NCBI GenBank assembly: GCA_030765045.1
Contig: CM060961.1
Location: 35,853,805-35,917,804 of the forward strand
From: Tenodera sinensis
Lineage: Eukaryota; Arthropoda; Insecta; Mantodea; Mantidae
Length of the DNA: 64,000 nt
Direction: 5' to 3'
In this document: positions 24,235-35,852 of the stretch, piece after piece
How the letters are laid out: the number at the start of each line of letters is the position of its first letter
Position numbering within the stretch: position 1 is the stretch's first letter
Notes under the pieces: model-generated
Seen by the model: the letters and a program-made list of their open reading frames with translations, nothing else
Told to the model about the DNA's origin: nothing
The model's database searches: none
Program-made: the position numbers and the translations under genes

Positions 24235-24830
24235 AGTAGAGAAAGAAGCGTGATTATGTCCGGTAAACCAAAAATGGGTAGAGAACACCTTGTGAATGTA
24301 ATACATTGCATTTATATTTCAATCATAGAAAATTGTATGCATGGTATATTGAAGGGCGAGAAGGGAAGGATATATGAATGTGTTACGTAAAAAAGTGAGT
24401 AGAGAAAAGCATGTGAAAGTAATATACTGTATAGTAAAATGAATAGCATACAAACCTCCGTGAAAAAAATTGGTCAAGCAGTTTTCGAGGTCAACAGTTA
24501 TGTATATACGTACATTTTGTATATATAGATGATATGACTTGTTTGTAGAAGAGTGAGTAGAGAAATAGATGTGAATGTGTTACCTAAACGTGAGTAGAGA
24601 AAAAAGTGAATGTAATACATAGCATTCCTGTTTCAAACATGCACAAAATAATATGATTTATTTGTAGAAGAGGAAAATACATTTTTGGTGTAAAATTGCG
24701 GTTTTTTTTTCAGAAAATTGTTTGTAGGTGAGTGAGTATAGAATAAAACGCGAATATATAACCTAAAAGTGAGTAGAGAAAACAATATGAATGTAATTAG
24801 TAGCATTTATATTTTAAACACAGAGGATTG
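24235..24830 (+). repeat. Degenerate ~180-bp tandem repeat
   Basis: GTAGAGAA...GTGAATGTAATACAT-GCATT recurs near 24278, 24397, 24593 and 24774, with TTTGTAGAAGAG or TTTGTGGAAGAG blocks between. Spacing is 119, 196 and 181 bp. It lies directly upstream of the fold-back MITE. Confidence 0.55.
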
Positions 24831-24996
24831 CACGATTATTTGTGGAAGAGAGAATAGAATTTTTTTTTCCGTAAAGTCGCGGCTTTTTTTAGGAAAGACA
24901 TCCATACAGATAAATTTAAAAAGTAAAGTCTTATCTGAACCCAGAATTTGATCAAAATCGTTAGAACAGTTTCCAAGATAGCCGGAACATTATATA

Positions 24997-25716
24997 TAGG
25001 CTGTCCCAAAGTTAGGCCGATAAACTTTGGGAGCGGATAGGTCACGTTATTTTAAACACTTTTTATTAAGGAAAGTTTTTTGCTGTGGTGCCCGTTTAAG
25101 CGCTAGACGAGTTATTGTCATAGATTACTGCCTCTTACCCAGTTTAAGTATATACGGCAAAATCAACAATGCAAATTAGTATTGCATTTAGCTTAGTAAG
25201 GCACACAGTCTTAATCCAAGAAAACAACACAGAACACGTAAACAAAACACAAACGTCTCATTGTTTACAGCCAATCACGGCTTTACTATACAAAATTAGA
25301 CCGACAAACTTTTAAACCAGAGGAATGGCTGCTATCTTTGCCAGAGTACGGCGGAATAGTGCGCGCCGATGCACTCTTTGTGTTACGTGCAATGGGCGTG
25401 CTTTTCAACATTCACTTTGAATAGTAAAACTGTGATTAATTGTAAATAATGAGATGTTTGTGTTTTGTTTTTGTGTTCTGTGATTGTTTCTTGAGTTAAG
25501 ATTGAGTGACTTACTGAGAGAAATGCAATACTAATTTTCATTGTTGATTTTGCCGTATACTATACTTAAACTGGGTGGGAGACAGTAATCTATGGCATTA
25601 ACTCATCTAGCGCTTAAACAAGCACAGCAGCAAAAAGCTTTTCTTAACAAAAAGTGTTTAAAATAATGTTGTCTATCAGCTCCCAAAGTTCGTCGGTCTA
25701 ATTTTGGGACACCCTG
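24997..25716. mobile_element. Long fold-back MITE (mariner-like TA target)
   Basis: Two inverted arms of roughly 290 bp (24997-about 25290 and about 25415-25716) surround a short loop. The ends read AGGCTGTCCCAAAGTTAG and, inverted, CAGGGTGTCCCAAAATTAG, with TA at 24995-24996 and 25717-25718. The end motif AAATTAGACCGACAAACTT also occurs a third time inside, near 25290. It has no coding capacity. A related copy lies at 61101-61540. Confidence 0.85.
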
Positions 25717-26534
25717 TATATATGTGAATATAATTGTTAATAAGTTCTTTACACAGGTAACTCGACCGGAGCGGAATATTTTGTTTGAATACAATGTTTC
25801 GCCTATCCGCTCTATGTAATAAAAGCTGCCTCTGGTTGGAAACTTTAGAAACAACGAACGTCTGATATTCTACTATGTCTTCATAGACTTATACTCCAGT
25901 CCTTTTCCCCTTTTAGTGATCTCTGCTCTAGAGATGGTGACAGAGACAGAAGTCGAAGAGCTGACTTATTGCGTATCCCCCTCCCGGCATTTTAGCGCAA
26001 TATTCGTCCTATTTTTACCCACCGTTCTTTACGAAAGTGGAACGAATATAGCAAAATAGTGTGAAAGCTCGCTGGGGCATTTGCCTGTTATTGACGCTGA
26101 GAACAGTGTAATTAACACGAGATCCCAAACTAAAGAAAACTAAATAGTAGCATGAAGTTAATGAGGAAGCTTCTTGTCTGAGAAGGGAATTCCGAAGAGC
26201 ATGATTAACATTCTGGCTTAATTACAACGGGTGAATATAAAGGGCGGAGAGGGGCGATAAAAATTATAGAGAGGGGGATGCGATTCGAAATTAGACTTGC
26301 AGGGGGATGAAGAAGAACTTGTGCAAGTTTACTCTGATACTGGGAAAGAACAGCCAAAGGTCGTAATTCCTTTGTGATTTTAAAGTATAAAAGACATAGT
26401 CAATGGCATCAAGTGATTTGTCCCACTATTGTGGTCTTAAATTGCACTTTGCAGGTGAATTTTTGTCTTTAAAATTAATGCATAAATAACATAAAAATAT
26501 GCCAATTTATAATTAGGAAGTAATTGGACTACTT
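25717..26534. other. No feature recognised
   Basis: Mixed-composition DNA between the fold-back MITE and a GC-rich SINE-like segment; no gene visible. Confidence 0.55.
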
Positions 26535-26960
26535 TATCTGCACGAGCGGGAGGCTCTGTGGTCCGCATTCGGGAGGTCTTATTTCCCTCTATTGCCATCT
26601 TCAGGTGTTGTTGGTAGCGCAGTTCGTTCCAGCGTTTGCGGGTAGATGGCATAGCTGCTTGTGCATTGGAATTCTTCCCTAGCCGTCCCTGGAAGTTGCT
26701 ACCCAGGCCGCAAGGGTCGCCTCGTCGCTCTCTGTCCAGTTGTGCACCAAGTGACAATATCTAGAACTGTTAGGAACTTCTGTGCGTCTCTGGGCTTCGC
26801 TGGCTCCGCTGGCTCCGCTCTCTGGCAAGCCTACGGTCTCACTTCACCTCATCCCTTTACCCCGCAACAGATCCATGTCGGGGTCGCGGTGGGTCAAGGT
26901 GTCCCGCTGCGCGCAAACACACGCACAGTTTATGGTGCTCGTGGAGTGGTTACCAAGTTT
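26535..26960 (+). repeat. GC-rich SINE-like segment
   Basis: CTCTGTGGTCCGCATTCGGG resembles the head of the 37830 and 49262 SINEs. The rest (GGTAGCGCAGTTCGTTCCAG, GGCTCCGCTGGCTCCGCT) is GC-rich with no recognised family. Overlapping open frames here are short and unconvincing. Confidence 0.4.
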
Positions 26961-27235
26961 ACTTTTGTGCTCTATTTCTAAACTTTATAATAGTTTTGTA
27001 TATTATACATTATCTGTCATATATTTGTATACAAATTTGTATCCTTTATTGTTCATGTTCAAAATTATCTTTTTCTACAGGTTTATCAGCAGGCTGTGTT
27101 TTTATGACAACCCTAAAGTAGGACAACTATCCAGGCAAAAATCAAAATTAACCTCCAAAGAAGCACACAATTTTCAAACTTCTCAGTTTTCATTGGACAT
27201 ATTTACATATGACGTAGTAAATGTTAGGATTGTCA

Positions 27236-27545
27236 GTTGTAGTGGTATTATTGGCAGGGAAAGAAACATAATAGAAATACAGTGAAATAAGACATTTAAT
27301 CATAAATTCAAATATAATTATCACCAAAAACTGTGATAATGAGTTAGGTTGCTGTGAACAAAGCAAAAATTCTAGGTTTCAGTACCAACCTCTTGTATTT
27401 TCTTAATTTGCATCGAAGAACCTTGATATATGACTGAAGTTTAAACTTACCAAATAATAAACACAGGGAGAGCAAAAAACCTTCTAAGGCACTGCGTGGT
27501 GTTTTGCCTCTCCGCGACGGTCTGCGTCGTTGGCGTCTGCCGCTA
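27236..27545 (+). repeat. Unnamed dispersed repeat, relatives at 43350-43500 and 7878-7935
   Basis: GGCAGGGAAAGAAACATAAT and ATCACCAAAAAC align with 43360-43460. The end, with AGCAAAAAACCTTCT and GGTGTTTTGCCTCTCCGCG, matches 7878-7935 in inverse. It has no coding capacity and no named family. Confidence 0.45.
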
Positions 27546-27547
27546 TA

Positions 27548-28650
27548 TAGAGGAAGTATTACATTCCACCCAAAAAATCGATGTCAAGATTTCACCCGAA
27601 ATACATTTTGAGGCCCCCTGAATCCATAAAAGCATGTTTTAGAAAAGGTTCGTGTGCGTATGTGTGTCTGTGTATATGTGTGCATGTCAATGTGTCAGTG
27701 TGTGAGTCTGTGCATAGAATAACTCAATAGCGAAAAGTCGCTAAAACTTAAATTTGGTATTTAAGTTTAATCTCTTTTAAGAATGGAACACGGAAGATTT
27801 TGAAGAAAATAAACCCACCCTAAACTACCCTTTACGTGGAAAATTGTTGGAAAATTTTGATTTTCTTGAAAATGGCTCCAACGATTTTGATTAAAATGAC
27901 CTATGTTTAAAATATTTTTATAACAAATGAAATGTATATTTTGAATTTTATGACTTTAGCCCATTTAGTCCTATTTACTCTGGATGACTTTTGAATAAGT
28001 CGTAAAGCAAAAGAGATAGAGAAAATCTTACTGTACAAATAATGGAGATCTCGCTAAAACACACAATTTTTATCCGAATAAATTTTTTTGTAGCGTGAAC
28101 CATTTCTTATTTTTGTGTCAGTTTGGGAAACTTGAAACTTACGTGAAATGGAACATCGTTGTTCATTTTTACTTTCTCTACTGGTAAGTAGGGGAAGTAT
28201 TGTATTTCAGTCGAAAATTCGATGTCGAGATTTCACCGAAAATATATGTTTTGAAGTCCCCTGAATAAAAAAAAAGCATTTTTAGAAAAAGGTCCGTGTG
28301 TGTGTCTGTGTGTCAGTCTGTGGACAACATAACTCAAAAACGAAAAGTCGGTAAAAAACCAAAGTTGGTATTTAGATTTACTGTCATTCAGGGATGCGAC
28401 ACGAAGATTTTGAAGAAAATAGCCCCACCCTAAACTACCTTTTACATGGAAAATTTTTCGAAAAATTTGATTTTTTTTGAAAATAGCTCTAACGATTTCG
28501 ATTAAAATATCATATGTTTGAGATATTTTTATGACAAATGAAATGTATATTTTGAATTTTCTGGCTATAGCCCCTGTAGTCCTATTTACTCTGGGTGACT
28601 TTTGAATGACTCGTAAGCCGAAAGGGATAGAGAAAATCTTACTGTACAAC
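27548..28650 (+). repeat. Head-to-tail pair of TIR-like repeat copies
   Basis: The first copy (27548-28168) stops at GTTGTTCATTTTT, an internal position of the consensus. The second begins immediately with ACTTTCTCTACTGGTAAG at 28170 and runs to about 28650. Both contain TG tracts at the same internal position. Confidence 0.8.
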
Positions 28651-29829
28651 CTACGTTCAGTGCAGAGCTAAGAGTGAGTGTAGTAGAACACGGGTTCCCC
28701 TTTACAAGGAGAAGCAAGGATATGAAATATCATAGAATATGCCCTGTATCTCAATATGGTAAACCGCTGCAGCTTCTTGTTATCGGGTCGTCTCTTGAGA
28801 TACAGCTTCTAATAGCTTGCGAAACTTGGCTGCAGCAGCAGCAGTCTGCGTTCAGGGAAATCCGTATGATGATACAAATTTCATGATGATCTGGGGAACA
28901 ACGTTGCCAAACTGTTATTACATGGTGCAAACAGGTGCTCGGCGGGAGCTCCCTTCCTCATGCATTCTATACTAGCGCACCGTCTTTGTTCACAGACATC
29001 TTGCTTCCTTGCACTTCACCTCAATATTACTACTCAACCCCACATTTTCACCTCTCACGCACCTTCTTCTAACAAGAGCAAAATACCTCCGAACGGGCTG
29101 CACCGTGTTTATCCACTGGGCGTGTGGATATGCTGCGTAAACAAGGTCACGGTCTCCAGTATTGAACTGACAGTGATGCGATGTTCATCTTTTATTTTGT
29201 CTTGCACATAGTCACAAGGTGTGCCTTGTACCTTATACTACACAGCGTGTATTTATTCATGATTCGTATGTATTAATGCAGCTCGCCAAGTGAAAGTACG
29301 TTTTCCAGAAAGATTTCTATTTAACAAAAAAGCAATAACCACCTTGAAATTGGGAAAAGTACTGGAAAACTTTAGCCAATAACAAGAAATATCTCGGATA
29401 TAGTTAACTCAAAGACAAAAACAAAATTATTGGACATAATTTGTCCATTTTAACAAAAGGTACGTTTTTTGTGAAGTTAGCTTTTATTCATCTCTTAAGG
29501 TTTTTCAGTTGTCCAAAATTCATTCAGAATCAAGAGCACTTCGAAGACTTGTAACGCTGACACTGAGTACATAAGCAACTCTGGACGTCGAGCGGCAGTT
29601 AGGGCCAGGCAAACATCAGCTAGTAAATTATATGGATAATTTGTAGGAAAGGTGTTGAAGAGAAAAAAGAACTAAGACACCGAAATGGATACATATTAAG
29701 GTCTTGTCTTGTCTCTCACTAAGAGGATTTCGGCCCATCAAGCGATAGTTTATTGTGCATCATACCCACGGAGGAATCATGAATGATAGTACCCCATTGG
29801 TGGCTAGAATACATCACATGCAGAACCAC
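28651..29829. other. No gene recognised
   Basis: The open frames 28674-28886 and 28960-29211 lack motifs and splice support. A (CAG)4 stutter lies near 28830. Confidence 0.5.
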
Positions 29830-30183
29830 TACGGTGGGTCCCTAACAGATGCAGACAGTTCTTCATCCTGAAGGAATTCCAGATCGCTAGACAGAGTGCG
29901 CCACCTACCAGGCTGATCAATCAGTCCACCAGGTGATTGGCCAGCCGACCGTAGCGCCTCTCCTCGGCCGAATAGTGTATTTAGCTGCACTCCAGCGCAT
30001 CCTACCGACGGTCCCACTGACACAATGTGGGAAGACTGGATGGAGAGAGAATAAAATGGAAGGGGGATGCGACCCGGGAAAACCTACAAAAAATCCAAGG
30101 ACAGGAAGGTCGGACACGGAAATCGAACCTGTGACCTCCCAAATGCAGGCCACAAATATCACTGGCTGAGCTATCCCACTCTG
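29830..30183 (-). mobile_element. tRNA-derived SINE
   Basis: A box TAGCTCAGCCAG (rc of 30162-30173) and B box GGTTCGATTTCC (rc of 30118-30129) are spaced as in a tRNA. The GC-rich body continues past GTGTCAGTGGGACCGTCGG. The 3' end is uncertain and may extend to about 29700. Confidence 0.7.
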
Positions 30184-30239
30184 TATATTATTCAGGTACT
30201 TTTTCTTCGTGTTTATCTAATTGCCCTCTCCTTATGTAG

Positions 30240-30562
30240 TACTTACACCTCCTAGGTCTTACAAGTCAGTGCCTAGGGTCAGACGCCTGTAGGGGAGCAG
30301 AGAAACCTATGGGCCGGTCAGAGTGAAGACCTGGAAGCAGGTGGTCAGCCCAGTACCAGGTATGAGTGAGGAAGATATGAAATGTGGGCGAAATGGATGG
30401 TAAGGTGATGATGGAGCAGTTGGTGAAATGATTGACGGGGGAAACCGAAGAAGCCGGAGAAAACCCGACCAGATGCCACTTCTTCCACCACAGTCCCACC
30501 TGGGATGGAACCCAGGCCGCTTGGGTGAGAGGCGAACGGTCTAACCACTCGGCCGCGGTGCT
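30240..30562 (-). mobile_element. tRNA-derived SINE
   Basis: On the minus strand, GGCCGAGTGGTTAGACCG forms the A box and GGGTTCCATCCC (rc of 30502-30513) the B box; the body ends around GTCTGACCCTAGGCACTGAC. A headless relative in opposite orientation occupies 32945-33235. Confidence 0.75.
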
Positions 30563-31298
30563 AAGGTACTATTTAGCTGCACTTATACCTCAAAAACCCT
30601 GTATACATAATGCAGTTTTAAAATTGTCCATATGGTAATGCGAATACATTATTCAGGACAGTGCATTTTGGTGACAATACAGTTTTTAAAAAATCAAGCC
30701 TCTATAAGACCAGTTTAAAACCACAAATCACAAAAACCGCAGTCAGCCTTCATCTTGACGATCCAGCCATTGTTTCCAATCGATTAATCTTGTTTTATAT
30801 GCTAACTAGATTTCAGTCCTGACCTACTAAGGGAATATACAGCAAGAGAAGAAAAGCAAGAAGCTCCTTTTTCTGTACAGAGAGTGCATGTTCAATTAAA
30901 ATAACAATGGGGGCTCCTTTGTTGCTTGGACTATACATCGTACGTCGTATTTACATATGTATGTATCGGGTTATCTTGTGACACGCACTGGACCGCACTA
31001 ATTAACTTAGTGCAGCTGCCCACCCACCTATATAATTACACATTTTTCTGCAGTGCTGGAATATAGGTTACGTGCGGTAATGACTCCGTAATGTGATTCC
31101 GGAAATAGGTCAGTTGGGAAATTCTCCACGGCAAACAAGTTAACCGCACTTCAATACACAGTGTATCACAAGAGGTCAGTGGCATAGGCTTGTGCTTCAG
31201 AAGTGTTACCCTAACTATTCTTCATTCATAACTCTTATTGAATTTCTGCTCTGTTTACCGACCAGTACCAACACACGTAATAAAAACATTGTAGAATT
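30563..31298. other. No feature recognised
   Basis: DNA of ordinary composition between a SINE and the reference repeat copy. Confidence 0.6.
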
Positions 31299-32139
31299 AC
31301 TTTCTCTACTAGTTTAGTAAAGTAGAAGTATTGTATTCCGCCCAAAAATTAGATGTCAAGATTTCACCGGAATATATGTTCTCAGATCCCTTAACTAAAC
31401 AGCACTTTTAGAAAAAGGTCCGCGCGCGCGTGTGTGTGTTTGTGTGTGTGTCTGTGTCTATCAGCCTGTGGACAGCATAACTCAAAAACGAAAAGTTAGT
31501 TAAAAACTAAAGTTGGTATTTAAGTTTAATCTCTTTCAAGGATGTGACACGAAAATTTTGAAGAAAATAGCCCCACCCTAAACTACCCTTTACATGGAAA
31601 ATTTTTCGAAAATTTTGATTTTCTTGAAAATGGCTCTAACGATTTTGATTAAACTATCATATGTTTGAGATATTTTGATGACAAATTAAATGTATATCTT
31701 GAATTTTCTGGCTGCAGCCCCTGTAGTCGTATTTACTCTGGACGACTTTTGCATAACTGGTAAACCGTTAGAGATAGACCAAATTATACTAAACAAAAAA
31801 TGTAGATCTTACTAAAATACACAATTTATGTCTCACTAAATTTTCTTGTAGGGTGAACCATTTCGGAGATATTCCTTGTTATGTGTGTGAGTTTCGGAAA
31901 GCTTAGAGCTTTCGTGAAATGGATCATCGTTGTTCATTTTTGTATACGTTAACTGTGCAAAAACAACAGAATCTCAAACATTTGACTATCGGACAAAGTC
32001 TACTGTATTCTAACATTCCCTTTGCATCTACAAGGAAATAAGCAATAAGATAATTTGTGCAAATGTTTATCTCAACTAACACGAAGAAGATATAGGAATA
32101 AGAGTTTGTAACCATGGTTAGTACAAGAGTAGAGAAAGT
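31299..32139 (+). repeat. Full-length copy of the ~0.85-0.9 kb TIR-like repeat
   Basis: The copy is bounded by ACTTTCTCTACT (31299-31310) and AGTAGAGAAAGT (32128-32139); a further conserved 25 bp (CATGTGAGTGCAACGCATCAG and a T run) extends to 32166. Internal landmarks in order: GATGTCAAGATTTCACCGG, a (TG)n tract, AACTCAAAAACGAAAAGT, AGCCCCACCCTAAACTACCC, GGTAAACCGTTAGAGATAG and a final CCTACAAGGAAATAAGCAAT-like block. Only short chance frames occur. It serves as the reference copy for the window. Confidence 0.85.
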
Positions 32140-32166
32140 CATGTGAGTGCAACGCATCAGATTTTT

Positions 32167-32944
32167 TAAAAATGGGCGTTTTCCACTTCAAGTGCTGGAC
32201 GGCTAAAGCTTATCCCGTGAAACATCGACTTTAACGGGGTTACCACTTCCCATTGCATCAGGCAGAGTAATCTTTAATCGAAGATCAACGTTAGTAGAAG
32301 GCTGACCGCCAGACCAACGACCGCCTATCACCACTTAAATCTTTAATGGCACCAAACTAAATAACAGCGCTTGGAAAAGTGAAGAACGAATCCCTTTATT
32401 TACTATGCTTTAATAGTACCAAATAGCACTTTATAAAGGAGAAATACTTCGTCGTAACTTCACTTACCAGTGTTGAGTTAATGACCAGAAGTTATTATAC
32501 TATGCAGGTGAAGCTCCAATTTCTTCTACCTGGCTTACTCAGCTTTCCTTATATTTATATCTAATCTTCATCAGATACATGAAAGTTTACAAGAAAAAAA
32601 AACTAATTCCTGCTATTAGCTCAATATTCCGCCCAAGTCGTGATAAAATGAGTGGTTTGCGCTTGTGAACGAAAAAGAAAAAATATTTTTTTATGTTTGT
32701 ATCCAAATGGAGCTTGATCTTACTTGTCAATAGCGAGGGTGCACTAGATTTATTGGTTAATCTGGGTCAGTGTATGTCAGAAGGAAAAGCACTGTCTACT
32801 TGAAGGACTTCCGACAAATGGCCTTGGTTGCGTATACTATTCTGTCACTTCGTCGTTATTGACAATAGAGTAGATATTCAGCCACTATGATGGCATACAG
32901 ATGACCTTAATTATGTAGTTATCTTCCTGTACTATCTAATTAGT
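32167..32944. other. No feature recognised
   Basis: AT-rich and without sustained frames; no repeat assignment possible by eye. Confidence 0.6.
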
Positions 32945-33235
32945 TAAATATTTGAAGTATGACCTTAGATATCTTAGATATCAGGACGTGTTTTCTTCGA
33001 GTATTCCGGTTTCCCCCGCAACTCCTTCCACCAACTGCTCCATTATCACCTTTCCAATAACCGATTTCTACTGAATTTCTTATCATCCTGATCGTCACTT
33101 GGCTGACCAACCGCTTCCAGGTCTTCACTCTGTCCGGTCCACTGCTTCCTGTGCTTCCCGACAGGCGTCTGACCCGAGGCATTGGCTTGTAAGTCCCACA
33201 TAAGGGAAGGGTAATCAGGTAAAGAAACAAATGAC
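32945..33235 (+). mobile_element. SINE body lacking the tRNA head
   Basis: Its complement aligns along 30215-30480, sharing GGTCAGACGCCTGT, AGAGTGAAGACCTGGAAGC, GATAATGGAGCAGTTGGTG and GGGGGAAACCG. The A and B boxes are absent. Confidence 0.7.
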
Positions 33236-33807
33236 ACTTCTTTCGCTCTGTTGATGTAATTTTGGATCATGGTTTTGAATATTCAATCCGTAAACTGAAT
33301 GAATTGTTGATCATAATGATCGTTGCAATTAATCTGATAAAATGACTGGGGTTTCTAACATTTGTGAACTTCTTAAATCTGTACTTAGAACCAAAATACG
33401 TTCATATGAATCCTTTTGTTTAGTTTTGTCATAGTTGGCAAGCCTTAAGTTATGGAAGCTGTTATTTTACTTCATAAGCCTCATGTTCTAAAATCTAAAT
33501 ACTGGAAGCGGCAATACTTAACCTTCACTCCTTCTAATTAATGAGACTATAATCATATACAATATACAGTATTATTCTGAACCAAATTTAAGATATTGCT
33601 GGAAGGTAAACAGATAGACTTGTAGATGTAAACACCTATGTGGTAGCGGAAGCCGATTAGTAAACAAAGCAGTCGTTTGTTCAGTTCTAATCTGTTGCCA
33701 GACTTTGTTGGTAATGTATTCAATAATATTCAGTTATCTTCTTTATTTTTCACGTAAATGAATTTGTTTTTGGACATACATTCACACACCTGTACACAGA
33801 CCTCTAT

Positions 33808-34188
33808 AATTTCTCTAGTAACTAAGCAGCCGAAGTATTGTATTCCACTCAAAAATTCGATATGGAGATTTCACCGGAAGTTATGTTTTGAGGCCTCCTG
33901 TATCTAAAAAAAGCATTTTTCGAAAAAGGTGCGCGCGCAAAAATTCGGTTAAAATCCAAAGTTGGTGTTTACGTTTAATGCTTTTCAAAGATGTGACAAG
34001 AAGATTTTTAAGAAAATTCCTCCACCCTAAACTACCCTTTAGATGGAAAATGAATTTTCTGGGTATAGCTCATGTAGTTCTGTTTATTCTGGATGACTTT
34101 TGCATAACTGGCAAACCGTAAGAGATAGACCAAGTCGTATTACACAAAAATGTAGATCTTGCTAAAACACACAATATATGTCCGTATA

Positions 34189-34233
<45 letters not shown>

Positions 34234-34552
34234 AGTGAACCAATTTGGACATATTCATTCTTATTGTGAGATTTGGAAAATTGTGAAAATTATGAAATGG
34301 AACATCGTTATTTATTTTTTGTATGTTAACCGTGCAAAGAGAAAGAAATTTCAAAGGTTTAAAAGAGTTGACAACTGCTCAAAGTCTAATGTATTACCAT
34401 ATTCCCCTTGTACCGACAAGAAAATAAGCAATAAGATAATTTCTGCAAGTTCTTATCTCAGCTAACAAGGAGAAGATATAGAACTAAGTTTTTAAGAATA
34501 GTTAGTACAAGAGTAGGGAAAGTCATATGAGTGCAACACATCAGATTTTTCT
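33808..34552 (+). repeat. Copy of the TIR-like repeat with an internal T40
   Basis: It starts TTTCTCTAGTAACTAAGCAG and ends GTACAAGAGTAGGGAAAGTC...ACATCAGA. The TG tract is reduced to GCGCGC, and a middle segment is missing near 34050. A T40 run (34193-34232) interrupts the block before GAGTGAACC. Confidence 0.8.
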
Positions 34553-34566
34553 AAACATGTTTTATT

Positions 34567-34650
34567 TAGGGGACATCTAAACATGTATTTCTATTAAAAT
34601 CTTGGTATTGAATTGTTGGGTGGAAACAATACTTTCCCTCCATGCTTTGA
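34567..34650 (-). repeat. TIR-like repeat proximal-end fragment
   Basis: The short minus-orientation remnant (GTATTTCTATTAAAATCTTGG, TTGTTGGGTGGAAACAATAC) sits directly after the plus-orientation copy ending at 34552, so the two form an inverted pair. Confidence 0.5.
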
Positions 34651-35839
34651 AAAAGGCTAAACTGGGGGGAGGGATTTTTAAATACTATTCCAATAAAATA
34701 TTACAGCTGTGCAAGTAAACTATGTTGACGGGAGCAACAAAAGCGATAATGAGATAAACAGATCACCGCCATGTCAATCGAATAATTACCAACTATACCC
34801 ACGTTTGGAGTGTACCACACAAACAGCAAATGAGAATTATTTACGTTAGTGATTTGCTGCACACAAAAAATATCACTGCAAATTTGCCACGATTAGTGTA
34901 AGGAATTACGGTCTGGTAATAGCGAGGCAACTGTGCAGTTTATGTCATTAATACGGTATAATTATCCCTCATTTTCTGTTCTTATCTCCCTTCAAAGGGC
35001 AATTTTAATGATCTTTTTCCTATACTTTTATTTTGCAGTCCAGTTGGCAGAGAATTTATGCAAATCAACTGGAGTCACATATATCGCACATGGTGTCCTG
35101 AAATGACGTTAGTGGAGGATTGGAAAAATAGGATGTGTTATATTCATATGACATTCTTTATCAATTCCTGAAAACTAACGGTTCTGTTGTCTATTGTATG
35201 CTCATCGAGTTACACAATTGAGGAAATGGTTTGATTACAAATCACCCTCGGGGTAGAATGACAGTATGGAAGTACAAAAAGCTTATACATATTTAAATCT
35301 CTTAGAACTGGTTGTTAGGTGATGAGTTTTGAACATAGCAATTGCTTACATAAACAAAACAAAATATACAAGTTAATGTTTTGTTAAAGATTACAATGTC
35401 TAATCATTGTGAAAAAGCTGTTAAGGAACGAGATAATATATAATTTGTTTACTGAACTCGTTAACAAAATGTGAAATTACTGAATTCAGTTCCTTCAGTG
35501 TAACTATCCTCTTTATCTGATGGGCAATTTCTGTGCATAAATTTGTCTGCACTGAATTGTTTCGGCGCTCATTCTTGTCGGTTTATTTGCGATGTGTGAT
35601 TTTTTGGAAGTGGAAGGAATTAATATGCTTTGAATTGGACCAAATGGTGAACAAAATAAGATTCAAAGTGAACCCCATTTTGCAAGTTTTGCTTGCTTGG
35701 AAACTAATAGAGTTAGACGCAAAATGAATTGGCCACTATTTTAAATGAGGACTTAATACGATTTGAGAATTATTCCTTCATATGTGGCATTAATTTGTAG
35801 CATGCATGGGGAAATTGAAATAGGCTACCTATGTTTGGA
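34651..35839. other. No gene recognised
   Basis: The small frame 35533-35727 has no motif. This is the left target flank of the Jockey insertion. Confidence 0.55.
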
Positions 35840-35852
35840 AAAGATGGTTGTA

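Noticed and set aside
26661..27285. Overlapping GC-rich open frames as a host gene
   Set aside because: No recognisable domain, no splice-supported continuation, and the segment looks SINE-like.
28233..28649. 138-codon open frame on the minus strand
   Set aside because: It lies wholly inside a TIR-like repeat copy; related broken frames appear in other copies without conservation as protein.
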